Assembly (NCBI GenBank): GCA_044464485.1
Contig: JBIQLG010000005.1
Coordinates: forward strand, 136,558 to 200,557
Length of the DNA stretch: 64,000 bases
Reading direction: 5' to 3'
DNA from: Terrimesophilobacter sp044464485
GTDB taxonomy: Bacteria > Actinomycetota > Actinomycetes > Actinomycetales > Microbacteriaceae
The notes beneath the pieces are model-generated. The model had not been told where the DNA came from and did not search any database. It saw only the letters and a program-made list of their open reading frames with translations. Below, piece after piece: positions 26,506 through 34,886 of this stretch (its first letter is position 1; every line of letters starts with the position of its first letter). The position numbers and the translations under genes are program-made.

Positions 26506-27777
26506 GTGCGTTTGGTCGGTGTTTGCCTCTCGGGTGCGCTCGAGCGCAGAATCGTTGCCGAGCTTGAAAGCGGCGGGGATCAGCTCGTCGCGCGCGCGCG
26601 TTCGTGCGACGAACTGGCGTCGGACATCACCGGCGGAAAAGTTCGCTTCCTCGTGGTCGGCGCGACCCAAACCCAACTTTCGTCACACCTGCTCTCGCTC
26701 TGCGACGTGGCGGGCGTTCGCGTGGTTGCGCTCGCTTCCCATGATCGGGAGCGTCGGTTTGCATCCGATCTCGGACTGTGCGAGGTACTGGATGCGACAG
26801 CCAGTTGGCAGGAAATCGAAGCGGTCTTCGATGGGGGTCCCGAGTTCCTTTCGTCAGACCCGCCTGCCTCCGAACCGCGTCGCGGCGAAGTCATTGCCGT
26901 TTGGGGCCCGGCAGGTGCTCCCGGACGCACGACGGTCGCCATCGCCATCGCCGCGGAACTTGCAGCAGAGGGGCACTCGGTCGTACTCGCGGATGCGGAC
27001 ACGCACAGCGGCGCCGTCGCGCCGTCGCTGGGACTGCTCGACGAAGCTCCCGGCTTCGCCGCCGCGTGCCGATTGGCGGCGGCCGACAGCTTGACCGCTC
27101 AGGAACTGGAGCGCGTGAGCGGTCGGTACGCTTCCCCACACGGAAGCTTTTGGGTGCTCACGGGGATCGGGCGATCGCATCGGTGGCCGGAGCTTTCTGG
27201 TGACCGTGTTGGCGCGACGCTGTCGGCGTGCCGAGAGTGGGTTGACTATACCGTCGTGGACACGGGGTTCAGTCTGGAAAATGACGAGGAAATTTCCAGC
27301 GATGTGTTCGCGCCGCAGCGTAACGCAGCCACGATCACCGCGTTGCGGGAAGCTGATCGGGTGGTTGCGGTGGGCGCGGGCGACCCGGTGAGCCTCTCTC
27401 ATTTCCTTCGAGCCCACGTGGATCTGCTGGAGATCGTCGAGGCGGAACGAGTCCTCACCGTGGTCAATCGGATTCGCAGCAGCGTGATCGGTGCAAATCC
27501 GTCGGCCCAAGTCGAGCAAACGCTTCGGCGGTTCGGCGGAATCACCGCAACCGCGCTGGTTCCGCATGATCAAAGTGCGCTGGATGCGGCAATTCTCTCC
27601 GGAAAGACTCTCCTCGATGTTGCGGCCAAGTCCGGTCCCCGAGTTGCGTTGCGTGAGTTTGCAACGACTCACCTGCTTCCCGAGCGAGCGGCCGCGGCAA
27701 AGAGCCGAACCCTGCGAACGAGACTCGATGCCCTCGCGGCTCGGCCACCTCGAGAGAGCCGGCGGTCGTCTGCTTAG
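26506..27777 (+). CDS. CpaE/MinD-like P-loop ATPase with altered Walker A
   Basis: 423 residues. The N-terminal ~110 residues resemble a degenerate receiver-like domain as in CpaE. Then comes a MinD/ParA-type ATPase: the P-loop reads G-P-A-G-A-P-G-R-T-T (134-143), with Arg where the usual GK[T/S] has Lys, followed by V-V-L-A-D-A-D-T-H (deviant Walker A' Asp) and V-V-D-T-G-F. CpaE proteins position pilus machinery. It is coupled to the SAF gene (2 bp gap). ATP binding is plausible but hydrolysis may be altered. The tail overlaps the convergent membrane protein gene by 4 bp. Confidence 0.8.
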   Translation: MRLVGVCLSGALERRIVAELESGGDQLVARARSCDELASDITGGKVRFLVVGATQTQLSSHLLSLCDVAGVRVVALASHDRERRFASDLGLCEVLDATASWQEIEAVFDGGPEFLSSDPPASEPRRGEVIAVWGPAGAPGRTTVAIAIAAELAAEGHSVVLADADTHSGAVAPSLGLLDEAPGFAAACRLAAADSLTAQELERVSGRYASPHGSFWVLTGIGRSHRWPELSGDRVGATLSACREWVDYTVVDTGFSLENDEEISSDVFAPQRNAATITALREADRVVAVGAGDPVSLSHFLRAHVDLLEIVEAERVLTVVNRIRSSVIGANPSAQVEQTLRRFGGITATALVPHDQSALDAAILSGKTLLDVAAKSGPRVALREFATTHLLPERAAAAKSRTLRTRLDALAARPPRESRRSSA

Positions 27778-29396
27778 TCTTCGACCGGAATGACCTCTAC
27801 CTTCTCGTCGCGGCCCACAATCACAAGAACATGGCGAGAGTCGATGCCGTCGAGGGCCGCGGGCACGTGCACGTGCATGTCCGATTTCTCGGATGCCGCG
27901 GTGTGAACGGTGGGTTCGCCAGCCACGGCATCCGTGCGGCGCAGCACCGTGACGCGTGCGCCCGTGGCGTCGCGAATCGCCTCGACCGTTTCGGAGCTCT
28001 CACCCGACATGACCAGCGTCACTCGCTCGATACGTCGCACCGGCTCGACGTCGGCAGTGCGAGAGCGGTCTCCCCGCCACAGAGCAAAGTGATACGCCGC
28101 GACCAGAACGGTGGCGAACAGCAAGCCGAGCGCCTGACGGGAGTGCTCGAGGAACGAACCGCTCTCCGAACTCGCCAGCACGAAGGAGAAGAACTGGAAA
28201 CCGATGACAAGAAGCGTGATGAGTGCAACCAGAGCGCTCAGTCCGAAAATGACCACGAGATACACGCGCCTGCCGGGCGTGGCGGCTCGCTGCGGGGCGA
28301 GTCCTGGCCGCCACAACGCCCACCACAGTGTTCCGCCGACGACGAGTGCGCTCACACCGCCCAGAAGCACATTGCGAGTACCGTCGCCGAGAAGAGCCTG
28401 AGTGAGCGTCGCCAGCAACGCGTTCACCGTCACCCCCACTCCCGTCGCGACGATCGCGAGGGCCACCGCGGAGCTCACGAGTCTCGCCGCGGAACCGACG
28501 ACCGGGGGTTGCACGGCGACAACGCGAGCGTGGTACACGTAGCTGAGCGCTCCGAACGCGGCGCTCGCGAGCGCGATGCCGAGTGGTTCCAGTACCACCG
28601 CGAGCGGATCCGGCGACTGCGTCACCAGTTCCAGAACCGTGGCGAGCGTGAGCGTGGCGCCGAAACCGAAAAGCGCCAGCGAGGCGAACCCGGCAATGTA
28701 CACGAGAAGCACGTGCGCGAATCCGGTGGACTGGTTTCGCACGCCGGCTCGGTACCAGTGCCACCACCACACAACGGCGCCGCCGATCGCCCACACGAGC
28801 GATTGCGCCACCGGCTGCCACGCCGCGCCGCCGACGACCGTCACAGAACTCATCGCGTCTACGCTCGCATCGATGAGGTTGGCGAGGGCAAATGTTCCCC
28901 CACCGACGGCAAACGTGAGAGCGATCAAGGACGCGATGGCCGGCGCAACCCCCTTCAACCGCGTCGGGTGTTTGGTCGGGTGTCGCCACATCCAGTAGTG
29001 CCACGACCAGATGAGGCCCCACACGAGCGGCAGCGCGATCCCCGAGAGGGTCGAGCCGCCATCGAAGAGCCCCGCAATCCACGAGAACAGCCCGATGCTG
29101 AACGTGAGGAATGCGATAGTCGACATGATCACGAGATAGAGGGGCCACGTGATGGAGGTGCGATCGAGGCGGATGGTGCGCGGCCGCCAGGTCAGCCACC
29201 ACAGAACGGCGGCGAGCGGGGTCCCAATGAGGGCAAAAGCTAGCGACTGCGCAAGACCGAAGTTGTCGTTGTCATATCCGATAGCGCCTGAGTCGAGTAA
29301 TCGTTCGAGCAGGCCCGTCACGCCGGTTGCGGCAATTGTGACTGTGGCGATCAGCAGCAAATAGGTGATCACCCGACGAATCGTGTGTGCGGTCAT
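27774..29396 (-). CDS. Polytopic membrane protein (DUF5671-like)
   Basis: 540 residues from the ATG at 29396. About 11-12 hydrophobic helices are arranged as repeated four-helix units, each containing a W-x-L-x-W or W-W-x-x-W aromatic motif (for example W-W-L-T-W-R, W-S-W-H-Y-W-M-W, W-W-H-W-Y-R); such duplicated units are typical of DUF5671 proteins. A soluble C-terminal ~95 residues follow. The start overlaps the preceding small gene by 4 bp (ATGA type). Function is unknown; the family name is from recollection of the pattern and not checked. Confidence 0.65.
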   Translation of the reverse strand: MTAHTIRRVITYLLLIATVTIAATGVTGLLERLLDSGAIGYDNDNFGLAQSLAFALIGTPLAAVLWWLTWRPRTIRLDRTSITWPLYLVIMSTIAFLTFSIGLFSWIAGLFDGGSTLSGIALPLVWGLIWSWHYWMWRHPTKHPTRLKGVAPAIASLIALTFAVGGGTFALANLIDASVDAMSSVTVVGGAAWQPVAQSLVWAIGGAVVWWWHWYRAGVRNQSTGFAHVLLVYIAGFASLALFGFGATLTLATVLELVTQSPDPLAVVLEPLGIALASAAFGALSYVYHARVVAVQPPVVGSAARLVSSAVALAIVATGVGVTVNALLATLTQALLGDGTRNVLLGGVSALVVGGTLWWALWRPGLAPQRAATPGRRVYLVVIFGLSALVALITLLVIGFQFFSFVLASSESGSFLEHSRQALGLLFATVLVAAYHFALWRGDRSRTADVEPVRRIERVTLVMSGESSETVEAIRDATGARVTVLRRTDAVAGEPTVHTAASEKSDMHVHVPAALDGIDSRHVLVIVGRDEKVEVIPVED

Positions 29397-29857
29397 TGTC
29401 CCGATCCCAGGTTGTAGCACACCATGAACTCCCACGGTGCAGAATCAATTCTCCACGATGCGTTCTCTCGAATCAGCGAGAAGGAATCGTCGGAACTGTA
29501 ACGGGAACCGCCCATCAACCCACCCCCACTTCCCTGAGTGATGGACACGCGAACTACCGCCGTGTTGGCGCTCACGGTTGCCGAAACGATGGTGAGCCGA
29601 ACATCGCGCAGGATGCCGGGATCCGCCCGTTCGCAATTGTCGCGGATCTCCGCGGTCAACAGTGCGGCCGCTGCTGCTCGATCGCCGTCGACAACCGCCG
29701 TGGCGTACGACTGGACCACCCCCTGCGGCGTTGCGGGATCCAGCGCGGGGGGTGCGCCCCTGGTAAACACCACGACGAGTGCCAGTGCGACGACGGCAGC
29801 AATGATCGCAACGATCACGAGAAGGGTTCGATCCGGGGTAGTGCGAGTTGGCTGCAT
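29393..29857 (-). CDS. Membrane-anchored extracytoplasmic protein of unknown function
   Basis: 154 residues from the ATG at 29857. One transmembrane helix (about 13-33) anchors a domain that begins D-P-A-T-P-Q-G-V-V-Q-S-Y-A-T-A-V-V-D-G-D, which looks like a small cone-shaped NTF2/DUF4878-like fold often found in lipoproteins. It ends W-R-I-D-S-A-P-W-E-F, a common ending of that fold. It is the first gene of a two-gene operon with the polytopic membrane protein and is divergent from the kinase gene (40 bp between starts). Confidence 0.6.
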   Translation of the reverse strand: MQPTRTTPDRTLLVIVAIIAAVVALALVVVFTRGAPPALDPATPQGVVQSYATAVVDGDRAAAAALLTAEIRDNCERADPGILRDVRLTIVSATVSANTAVVRVSITQGSGGGLMGGSRYSSDDSFSLIRENASWRIDSAPWEFMVCYNLGSGQ

Positions 29858-29885
29858 GAGGGAAGCCTGACGGATTGCGGGCACT

Positions 29886-29891
29886 TAAGCT
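29886..29891 (+). promoter_or_regulatory. -10 box of the PdtaS-type kinase gene
   Basis: TAAGCT fits TAnnnT and ends 6 nt before the GTG start at 29898, so the message is probably leaderless. No clear -35 is seen. Confidence 0.4.
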
Positions 29892-29897
29892 AGTTGC

Positions 29898-31397
29898 GTG
29901 TCGACACTTTCTGATCTCGTGCACGAGCACGGCGTGGGCTCCGATGCCGACATCGATTGGCTCCACCTCCTGGTCAACGAATTCCAGCTCCTCGCCGATC
30001 TCGCCTTCGCCGACATCGTGCTCTGGGTGCCCACGCGCGAGGGCAGCTTCGTGGCGGTAACTCAGTCGAGGCCCTCGTCCGCTGCGACACTGTTCTACCG
30101 CGACTTTGTGGGCCGCCAGGTCAAGCCGGAGTGGAGTGGACTGGTCACCGCGGCGTTCGAGTCGGCGATGATCACCGACTCCACAACGCCGGACTGGTAC
30201 GAGGAGACACCCACGCGCGTGCGCGCGGTGCCGGTGCGCAGAAGAGTGGACGCCGTCAAGACCGAACTGAGCGAGCATCCGATCGCCGTGCTCACGCTGC
30301 ACACCAATTTGAGTGAAGCGCGCACGCCGAGCCGGCAGGAGCTCACGTTCAATGAGCGTGCGGGTGACCTCTGCACGATGATCAGCAGCGGCGACTTTCC
30401 CGATCCTGGCACGCCAACCGGTCCGCGCCGGGGAGCACCTCGCGCATCCGACGGTCTTCTGACACTGGATGCCGACGGCATCGTCACCTTCGCAAGCCCA
30501 AATGGGCTGTCGGCATTCAATCGCATGGGCTTTCTCGGCGAACTCGAGGGCGAGTCGCTCGCGGAGGTCACCTCGGCGCTCATCGAGGACTCCCACGCGG
30601 TGGATGAATCGCTGCCGCTCGTCGTCACCGGGCGCGCTCCGTGGCGCACCGATGTTGAGGCTCGCGGCGTCTCCGTGTCGTTGCGCGCGATTCCGCTGAA
30701 GAAACGCGGAGAGCGCATCGGCGCGATTGTGCTCAGTCGCGACGTCACGGAGTTGCGCCACCAGGAGCAGGAGCTCCTCACGAAGGATGCCACCATCCGT
30801 GAGATTCATCACCGCGTGAAGAACAACCTTCAGACGGTCGCTTCCCTGTTGCGAATCCAGGCGAGGCGCTCACACTCGGATGAAGCCAGGGATGCCTTGA
30901 ATCACGCTATGCGGCGAGTTGGCGCGATCGCCGTGGTTCATGACACGCTCAGCGAAGGGCTGAGTCAGAATGTCGACTTCGATGTCGTCTTCGAGCGGGT
31001 GCTGCTCCTGATCGCGGAGGTCGCGTCGTCGCATCAGTCCAAGGTGCATCCGATGTTTACGGGGAGTTTCGGCGAACTGCCGAGCGCGTACGCCACACCG
31101 CTCGCGCTCGCGCTCACCGAACTCGTCACCAACGCGGTCGAGCACGGTCTGGCCGGGCGAGATGGCGAAGTGGAGATCAACGCTCAGCGCTCGAATACCA
31201 CTCTCAGCGTGAAGGTCCGTGACAACGGAATCGGATTGGGCGAGGGCAAGGTGGGCACGGGGCTCGGCACGCAAATTGTGCGCACCCTCATCCAGGGTGA
31301 ACTCGGAGGGACCATCGACTGGCATACGGTCATGGGAAGCGGGACCGAAGTCACCATCGACGTCCCGTTGACCTGGTTGAACAAGGGCACGCACTGA
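29898..31397 (+). CDS. pdtaS: PdtaS-type sensor histidine kinase
   Basis: 499 residues without membrane segments. Order: an N-terminal GAF-like domain (about 1-165), a PAS domain (about 190-300, L-L-T-L-D-A-D-G-I-V-T-F-A), and a HisKA_2 region with E-I-H-H-R-V-K-N-N-L-Q-T-V-A-S-L-L, the hallmark of the family, then a HATPase_c domain (E-L-V-T-N-A-V-E-H-G, D-N-G-I-G-L, G-T-G-L-G). In mycobacteria PdtaS phosphorylates PdtaR, an ANTAR antiterminator that works on RNA; no PdtaR gene is in this window. It converges on whiB1 (17 bp), the same neighbour as in M. tuberculosis. Confidence 0.88.
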   Translation: MSTLSDLVHEHGVGSDADIDWLHLLVNEFQLLADLAFADIVLWVPTREGSFVAVTQSRPSSAATLFYRDFVGRQVKPEWSGLVTAAFESAMITDSTTPDWYEETPTRVRAVPVRRRVDAVKTELSEHPIAVLTLHTNLSEARTPSRQELTFNERAGDLCTMISSGDFPDPGTPTGPRRGAPRASDGLLTLDADGIVTFASPNGLSAFNRMGFLGELEGESLAEVTSALIEDSHAVDESLPLVVTGRAPWRTDVEARGVSVSLRAIPLKKRGERIGAIVLSRDVTELRHQEQELLTKDATIREIHHRVKNNLQTVASLLRIQARRSHSDEARDALNHAMRRVGAIAVVHDTLSEGLSQNVDFDVVFERVLLLIAEVASSHQSKVHPMFTGSFGELPSAYATPLALALTELVTNAVEHGLAGRDGEVEINAQRSNTTLSVKVRDNGIGLGEGKVGTGLGTQIVRTLIQGELGGTIDWHTVMGSGTEVTIDVPLTWLNKGTH

Positions 31398-31414
31398 CTG
31401 CGTGCTGCCGGAGG

Positions 31415-31663
31415 TCAGGAAGCGCGGCGAGCGCGAGCGGCGCGGCGCTTGAGCGCGCGGCGCTCGTCTTCGCTGAGACCGCCCCAGACGCCGGAGTCCT
31501 GGTTGGTCTCGAGCGCGTACTGCAGGCACATTTCGCTCACGGTGCAGCGAGCGCAGACCGCTTTCGCCTTCTCGATCTGGTCGACGGCCGGACCCGTGTT
31601 GCCGACCGGAAAGAACAGTTCGGGGTCGGCTGTGAGGCAAGCAGCTTTGTCGCGCCAGTCCAT
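31415..31663 (-). CDS. whiB1: WhiB1-type iron-sulfur transcriptional regulator
   Basis: 82 residues from the ATG at 31663, preceded by an AAGGAG site. The four cluster ligands are Cys9, Cys37, Cys40 and Cys46, then G-V-W-G-G and a basic tail for contact with sigma factor and DNA. The start M-D-W-R-D-K and the stretch D-P-E-L-F-F-P-V-G-N match WhiB1, an essential [4Fe-4S] nitric-oxide-sensitive regulator in mycobacteria. Its position beside a PdtaS-type kinase is conserved. Confidence 0.93.
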   Translation of the reverse strand: MDWRDKAACLTADPELFFPVGNTGPAVDQIEKAKAVCARCTVSEMCLQYALETNQDSGVWGGLSEDERRALKRRAARARRAS

Positions 31664-31830
31664 GGTGATGTGCTCCTTCTTGTGTACGCGTGACTGCACA
31701 GCTCAGGCACCCGGGAGTCGGGTGAGAACGATGCTGGGGATGTGCCCACGCCACTGTGAGCTTCAAATCAACCTCAACTAGACTCTCATACCGGTTGGGG
31801 CAAATCAATAGGTTCGGATGGGATATCGCT

Positions 31831-32274
31831 GTGAATGACGACAAATTTTCGCGTGTCGTTTCCGCTGCGCCGCTACCGAGAACGCTCGTCGCACTGGCGG
31901 CGCTGATCTTCGTCGAATCCGCAATCCTCGCCGTCGTGGCCGGTTTTCTCGTATACGAGCTTTTCACGGAAGTGCCCACCTCGCTCGCGAGCGCGATCGG
32001 CATGCTCGTACTCGTGATCGCCGCTGCCGCGTGGCTCGTTGCGATCGGGATGGGCGCAGTGCATGCCCGCCCGTGGGTTCGTGCTGCCGCGCTCACCTGG
32101 CAAGTGCTTCAGCTCGCGGTAGCGGTCGGAAGTTTTCAGGGCCTGTTCGCGCGCGACGACATCGGTTGGTTTTTGCTGGTTCCGGCCCTTGCGGTGATTG
32201 CGTTGCTGTTCACCCGATCCGTGATGTCGGCAACGGCACGAACGGAGGACGGCGATCGCTCGCCCGAAGACTAG
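31831..32274 (+). CDS. Small membrane protein of unknown function
   Basis: 147 residues from the GTG at 31831; a longer form starting at 31756 is possible but adds an odd basic sequence. Four helices are predicted by eye (about 18-40, 52-73, 85-105, 112-130), with charged ends. The 3' end overlaps the convergent bcp gene by 4 bp. The layout resembles small integral membrane proteins of actinobacteria with no known function. Confidence 0.65.
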   Translation: MNDDKFSRVVSAAPLPRTLVALAALIFVESAILAVVAGFLVYELFTEVPTSLASAIGMLVLVIAAAAWLVAIGMGAVHARPWVRAAALTWQVLQLAVAVGSFQGLFARDDIGWFLLVPALAVIALLFTRSVMSATARTEDGDRSPED

Positions 32275-32750
32275 CCTGCGAGTCCCAATCGTTTGCGCAG
32301 CATCGCCACGTGCCCCGTGGCTTTCACGTTGTAGAGGGCGAGTTCGACCTTGCCGTCCTGATCAATCACGAACGTGGAGCGAAGCGTGCCGGTGACGGGT
32401 TTTCCGTAGAGCGATTTTTCGCCCCACGCACCGTAAGCCTTGTGAACTTCCAGGCCCGGGTCGCTGAGCAGCGGGAACGTGAGGTGTTCATCGTCCCTGA
32501 ACTTCACGAGGGCAGGCAGGTCGTCCTTGGAGATTCCGAGTACCTGATATCCGGCGGCGGCAAGCGGATTCAGACTGTCGCGGAAATCGCATGCCTCCGT
32601 GGTGCATCCGGGGGTGGACGCCGCCGGATAGAAGTACACGATCACCTTCTTGCCGCGAAAGTCCTCGAGTGACACCTCTCGGCCATCCTGATCGCGCAGC
32701 GAAAATGCCGGCGCGCTCTGGCCCGGCGTGAGCGTGACTGAATCCGACAT
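32271..32750 (-). CDS. bcp: Thioredoxin-dependent thiol peroxidase (BCP/PrxQ)
   Basis: 159 residues from the ATG at 32750, which has AAGGAG upstream. Peroxidatic Cys49 (in S-T-P-G-C-T-T-E-A-C) and resolving Cys54 in the same helix mark the PrxQ/BCP subfamily, which reduces hydrogen peroxide and lipid peroxides with thioredoxin. The F-Y-P-A-A-S-T-P-G-C context is standard. It converges on the small membrane protein gene. Confidence 0.94.
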   Translation of the reverse strand: MSDSVTLTPGQSAPAFSLRDQDGREVSLEDFRGKKVIVYFYPAASTPGCTTEACDFRDSLNPLAAAGYQVLGISKDDLPALVKFRDDEHLTFPLLSDPGLEVHKAYGAWGEKSLYGKPVTGTLRSTFVIDQDGKVELALYNVKATGHVAMLRKRLGLAG

Positions 32751-32842
32751 GGTGTCTCCTTGAGTGCTTCGCGAGGCCAACTTTCCGGGCCTTCGCTCTC
32801 ATGCTAACCTTGTTCGTCGGCTCAGGTTTATCTCGAGCGCGA

Positions 32843-32918
<76 letters not shown>

Positions 32919-33149
32919 AAAGCGGCATGTCCTCTTGTCAGATACAGTGTGCGTTTTCTTCCCAGATGTCCGCAGGCATAGCGTTCATTCCCAGTTCACG
33001 CTGGTGATACGCCGTGTTGATTGCGGGTGGGCGGTGAGATGCGGGAGCACCTTCCACGCACCCGCCTGAGCGCGAAGGTTTGCGAGAAGTTCAGGCGAGC
33101 GTTCCTAAGTGCAGTCGCGAGTTTGGCAGAGAGATGAACCGTAACCGCG
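32919..33149. other. 231-bp gap after tRNA-Lys, possibly decayed coding sequence
   Basis: No intact gene is seen. On the minus strand short peptide-like stretches occur in different frames: K-L-A-T-A-L-R-N-A-R near 33110, A-W-K-V-L-P-H-L-T near 33050, and I-N-T-A-Y-H-Q-R-E-L-G ending in a stop at 32938-32940. This could be a frame-shifted remnant, for example of a transposase or integrase tail, but the evidence is thin. Confidence 0.25.
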
Positions 33150-33326
33150 TCAGCGCTCGACCCGGTGCATGATGTGCACGGGGATGAAGATGCCCGCGGC
33201 TACGGCGAGAATCCCTCCACCGAATGTCACGAGCCCCAGGTTTTCGGGAACGTCGAAGGCGATGCCCATGAGGTAGAGACCGAGGGCGAAGAGCGCGAAA
33301 GAAATCACGAAACCGAAAGCGTTCAT
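33150..33326 (-). CDS. Small membrane protein, 58 residues
   Basis: The minus strand encodes 58 residues starting M-N-A-F-G-F-V-I-S-F and ending H-I-M-H-R-V-E-R. Two hydrophobic helices (about 4-24 and 31-52) are joined by a short D-V-P-E-N loop. The size and two-helix pattern resemble small actinobacterial membrane proteins that are often left unannotated. The next gene upstream begins 19 bp away on the same strand. Function unknown. Confidence 0.6.
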   Translation of the reverse strand: MNAFGFVISFALFALGLYLMGIAFDVPENLGLVTFGGGILAVAAGIFIPVHIMHRVER

Positions 33327-33344
33327 GCTTCCATCCTAGGATGC

Positions 33345-33917
33345 CTACGGCTTTTTCGGGGCGCTCTTACCGGTGGGCCGGGACGGCGTCTTCGGCGTGC
33401 GGGGAACGCTCGGCTGCGGTTTTGCCGGCGCCTTGCGCGGTGCGGGCGCTTTCGCGGCGCTCTTGGGCGCAGGCGGTGACGTCCTGGACGCCGGTTGTGC
33501 AGGGGCCGGTGCCGCGGTTGCGGCAGACTCGGCACGTGTCGCAGACGCTGACGCAGCGGGCGCCGACGTAGCTGGCGCTGACGGCGCAGGCGTTGACTTC
33601 GCAGCCGGTGTCGATCTTGCCGCCGGTGCTGATGTCGCCGCGGGTGTCGATTTTGCCGCAGCGTTCGCGCGGGTCGACGAACCTGCGGCCGGTGTGGCGG
33701 CGGCAGGCGAGGCATCCGACGCGGCCGGTGCCGTCACGGGGCGCGCAGGTTCGTTTTTCGCAATGTAGATTTGCGCCGCTCGAGTGCCGATGAGCAGGAA
33801 GCGCACGAGCAGGAAAATCACCCCGACGGCGACCATGAAGCACAACAGCCAGATGACGAAGAAGAACATTCCGCCGATCATGGCCAGGAAACCATTACCG
33901 AAACCCCAACCGAACAT
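33345..33917 (-). CDS. Membrane protein with a long Ala/Pro/Lys tail
   Basis: 190 residues. A Gly/Phe-rich N-terminus and one or two helices (about 8-45) are followed by ~135 residues of low-complexity Ala, Pro, Ser, Thr and Lys, with repeated S-T-P-A-A-K and K-A-P-A-x-K units, like a histone H1-type or cell-wall-spanning tail. The tail may bind nucleic acid or cross the peptidoglycan; neither is shown. It lies 2 bp from a second small membrane protein on the same strand. Confidence 0.6.
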   Translation of the reverse strand: MFGWGFGNGFLAMIGGMFFFVIWLLCFMVAVGVIFLLVRFLLIGTRAAQIYIAKNEPARPVTAPAASDASPAAATPAAGSSTRANAAAKSTPAATSAPAARSTPAAKSTPAPSAPATSAPAASASATRAESAATAAPAPAQPASRTSPPAPKSAAKAPAPRKAPAKPQPSVPRTPKTPSRPTGKSAPKKP

Positions 33918-33919
33918 CC

Positions 33920-34108
33920 CTATTCCTCCAACTCGTCAATGTCGTTTTCCTTCAGCACCGTGCCAACGGCGACGGCGACGGTGAGTGCCCAAACAACCCA
34001 CATGATGGCAAGACGCCAGTCGCGCGGACCTTTTCGCGTTGCCTGTACGGTGCTCCATCCGCCAAAAATGGCACTGAGCATGGTGCCGCTGAAAATGAAT
34101 TTACGCAC
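33920..34108 (-). CDS. Small membrane protein, 62 residues
   Basis: 62 residues with a hydrophobic segment at the start (about 3-15), a basic middle (T-R-K-G-P-R-D-W-R) and a clear helix (about 33-51), ending in an acidic tail. The pattern resembles DUF4235-type small membrane proteins, but I do not recognise the family with confidence. It precedes the Ala/Pro-rich gene by 2 bp, so the two are one transcript. Confidence 0.55.
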   Translation of the reverse strand: MRKFIFSGTMLSAIFGGWSTVQATRKGPRDWRLAIMWVVWALTVAVAVGTVLKENDIDELEE

Positions 34109-34172
34109 GCGTCCACGCTATCGTGTCCGCTCGCACGGGTTCCATTCACAGATGTAATACACAGGCACGATC

Positions 34173-34178
34173 TAGCCT
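34173..34178 (+). promoter_or_regulatory. -10 box of the phosphoribosyltransferase gene
   Basis: TAGCCT fits TAnnnT and ends 6 nt before the ATG at 34185. No ribosome site is present, so a leaderless mRNA is likely. Confidence 0.4.
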
Positions 34179-34184
34179 GAATCC

Positions 34185-34829
34185 ATGACTCGACTCTTTG
34201 CCGATCGCGCCGATGCGGGGCGTGCGCTTGGCGCCCTCCTGCCGGCCGAGGATGCGGGCAACGCGATTGTGCTCGGACTGCCGCGGGGAGGGCTCCCGGT
34301 GGCTGCGGTCATCGCGAAGACGCTTGACGCCCCGCTGGATGTGATCGTCGTACGCAAAGTCGGCGTGCCGGGTCAACCCGAGTTTGCGATGGGCGCGATC
34401 GCCTCCGTCGCCGGGTCGGTCGTGACCGTGCGCAACGAGGCTGCATTCTCATCAATGGGGCCGGATGCGAACCAACGATTCGACGAGGTCTCCGCGCGCG
34501 AACTCGTGGAGCTTCGGCGGCGGGGCGAGCTGTACCGGGCGGGCCTCCCGCCGCTCGACGTCCGCGACAGGGATGTGATCCTCGTCGACGACGGCATTGC
34601 GACGGGGGCGACCATGCGTGCGGCGATCTCTGCCCTCGAACCTGCGGGCGCCGCATCCGTGACTGTTGCCGTGCCGGTTGCGCCGGCAGATGTACTCGAA
34701 GAGTTCCGAGCGCTCGTGGATCGCGTCGTGTGTGTTGCGGTGCCGGACCCGTTTTGGGCTGTGGGGCAGGCGTATGCGGACTTCACGCAAACGACGGATG
34801 ACGAGGTGCGACGGCTGCTGGACCGCTGA
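34185..34829 (+). CDS. Phosphoribosyltransferase family protein
   Basis: 214 residues with a type I phosphoribosyltransferase fold: G-L-P-R-G-G-L-P-V-A near residue 36, V-R-K-V-G-V-P-G-Q-P-E-F-A-M-G-A in the substrate flap, and the PRPP loop I-L-V-D-D-G-I-A-T-G-A-T. This is the group often placed beside dienelactone hydrolase-like or erythromycin-esterase domains; here it is a stand-alone protein. The substrate base is not predictable. It precedes the tetR gene by 86 bp. Confidence 0.85.
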   Translation: MTRLFADRADAGRALGALLPAEDAGNAIVLGLPRGGLPVAAVIAKTLDAPLDVIVVRKVGVPGQPEFAMGAIASVAGSVVTVRNEAAFSSMGPDANQRFDEVSARELVELRRRGELYRAGLPPLDVRDRDVILVDDGIATGATMRAAISALEPAGAASVTVAVPVAPADVLEEFRALVDRVVCVAVPDPFWAVGQAYADFTQTTDDEVRRLLDR

Positions 34830-34865
34830 GTCGGCGACATCCGGTTGACTGAGAATCCGCTGTCA

Positions 34866-34885
34866 AACTGACCGATCGGACAGTT
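34866..34885. promoter_or_regulatory. TetR operator O1 (imperfect palindrome)
   Basis: AACTGACCGATCGGACAGTT is a 20-bp palindrome with a single mismatched pair. Its core ACCGATCGG is shared with O2, whose centre lies 19 bp away. Confidence 0.6.
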
Positions 34886-34886
34886 T

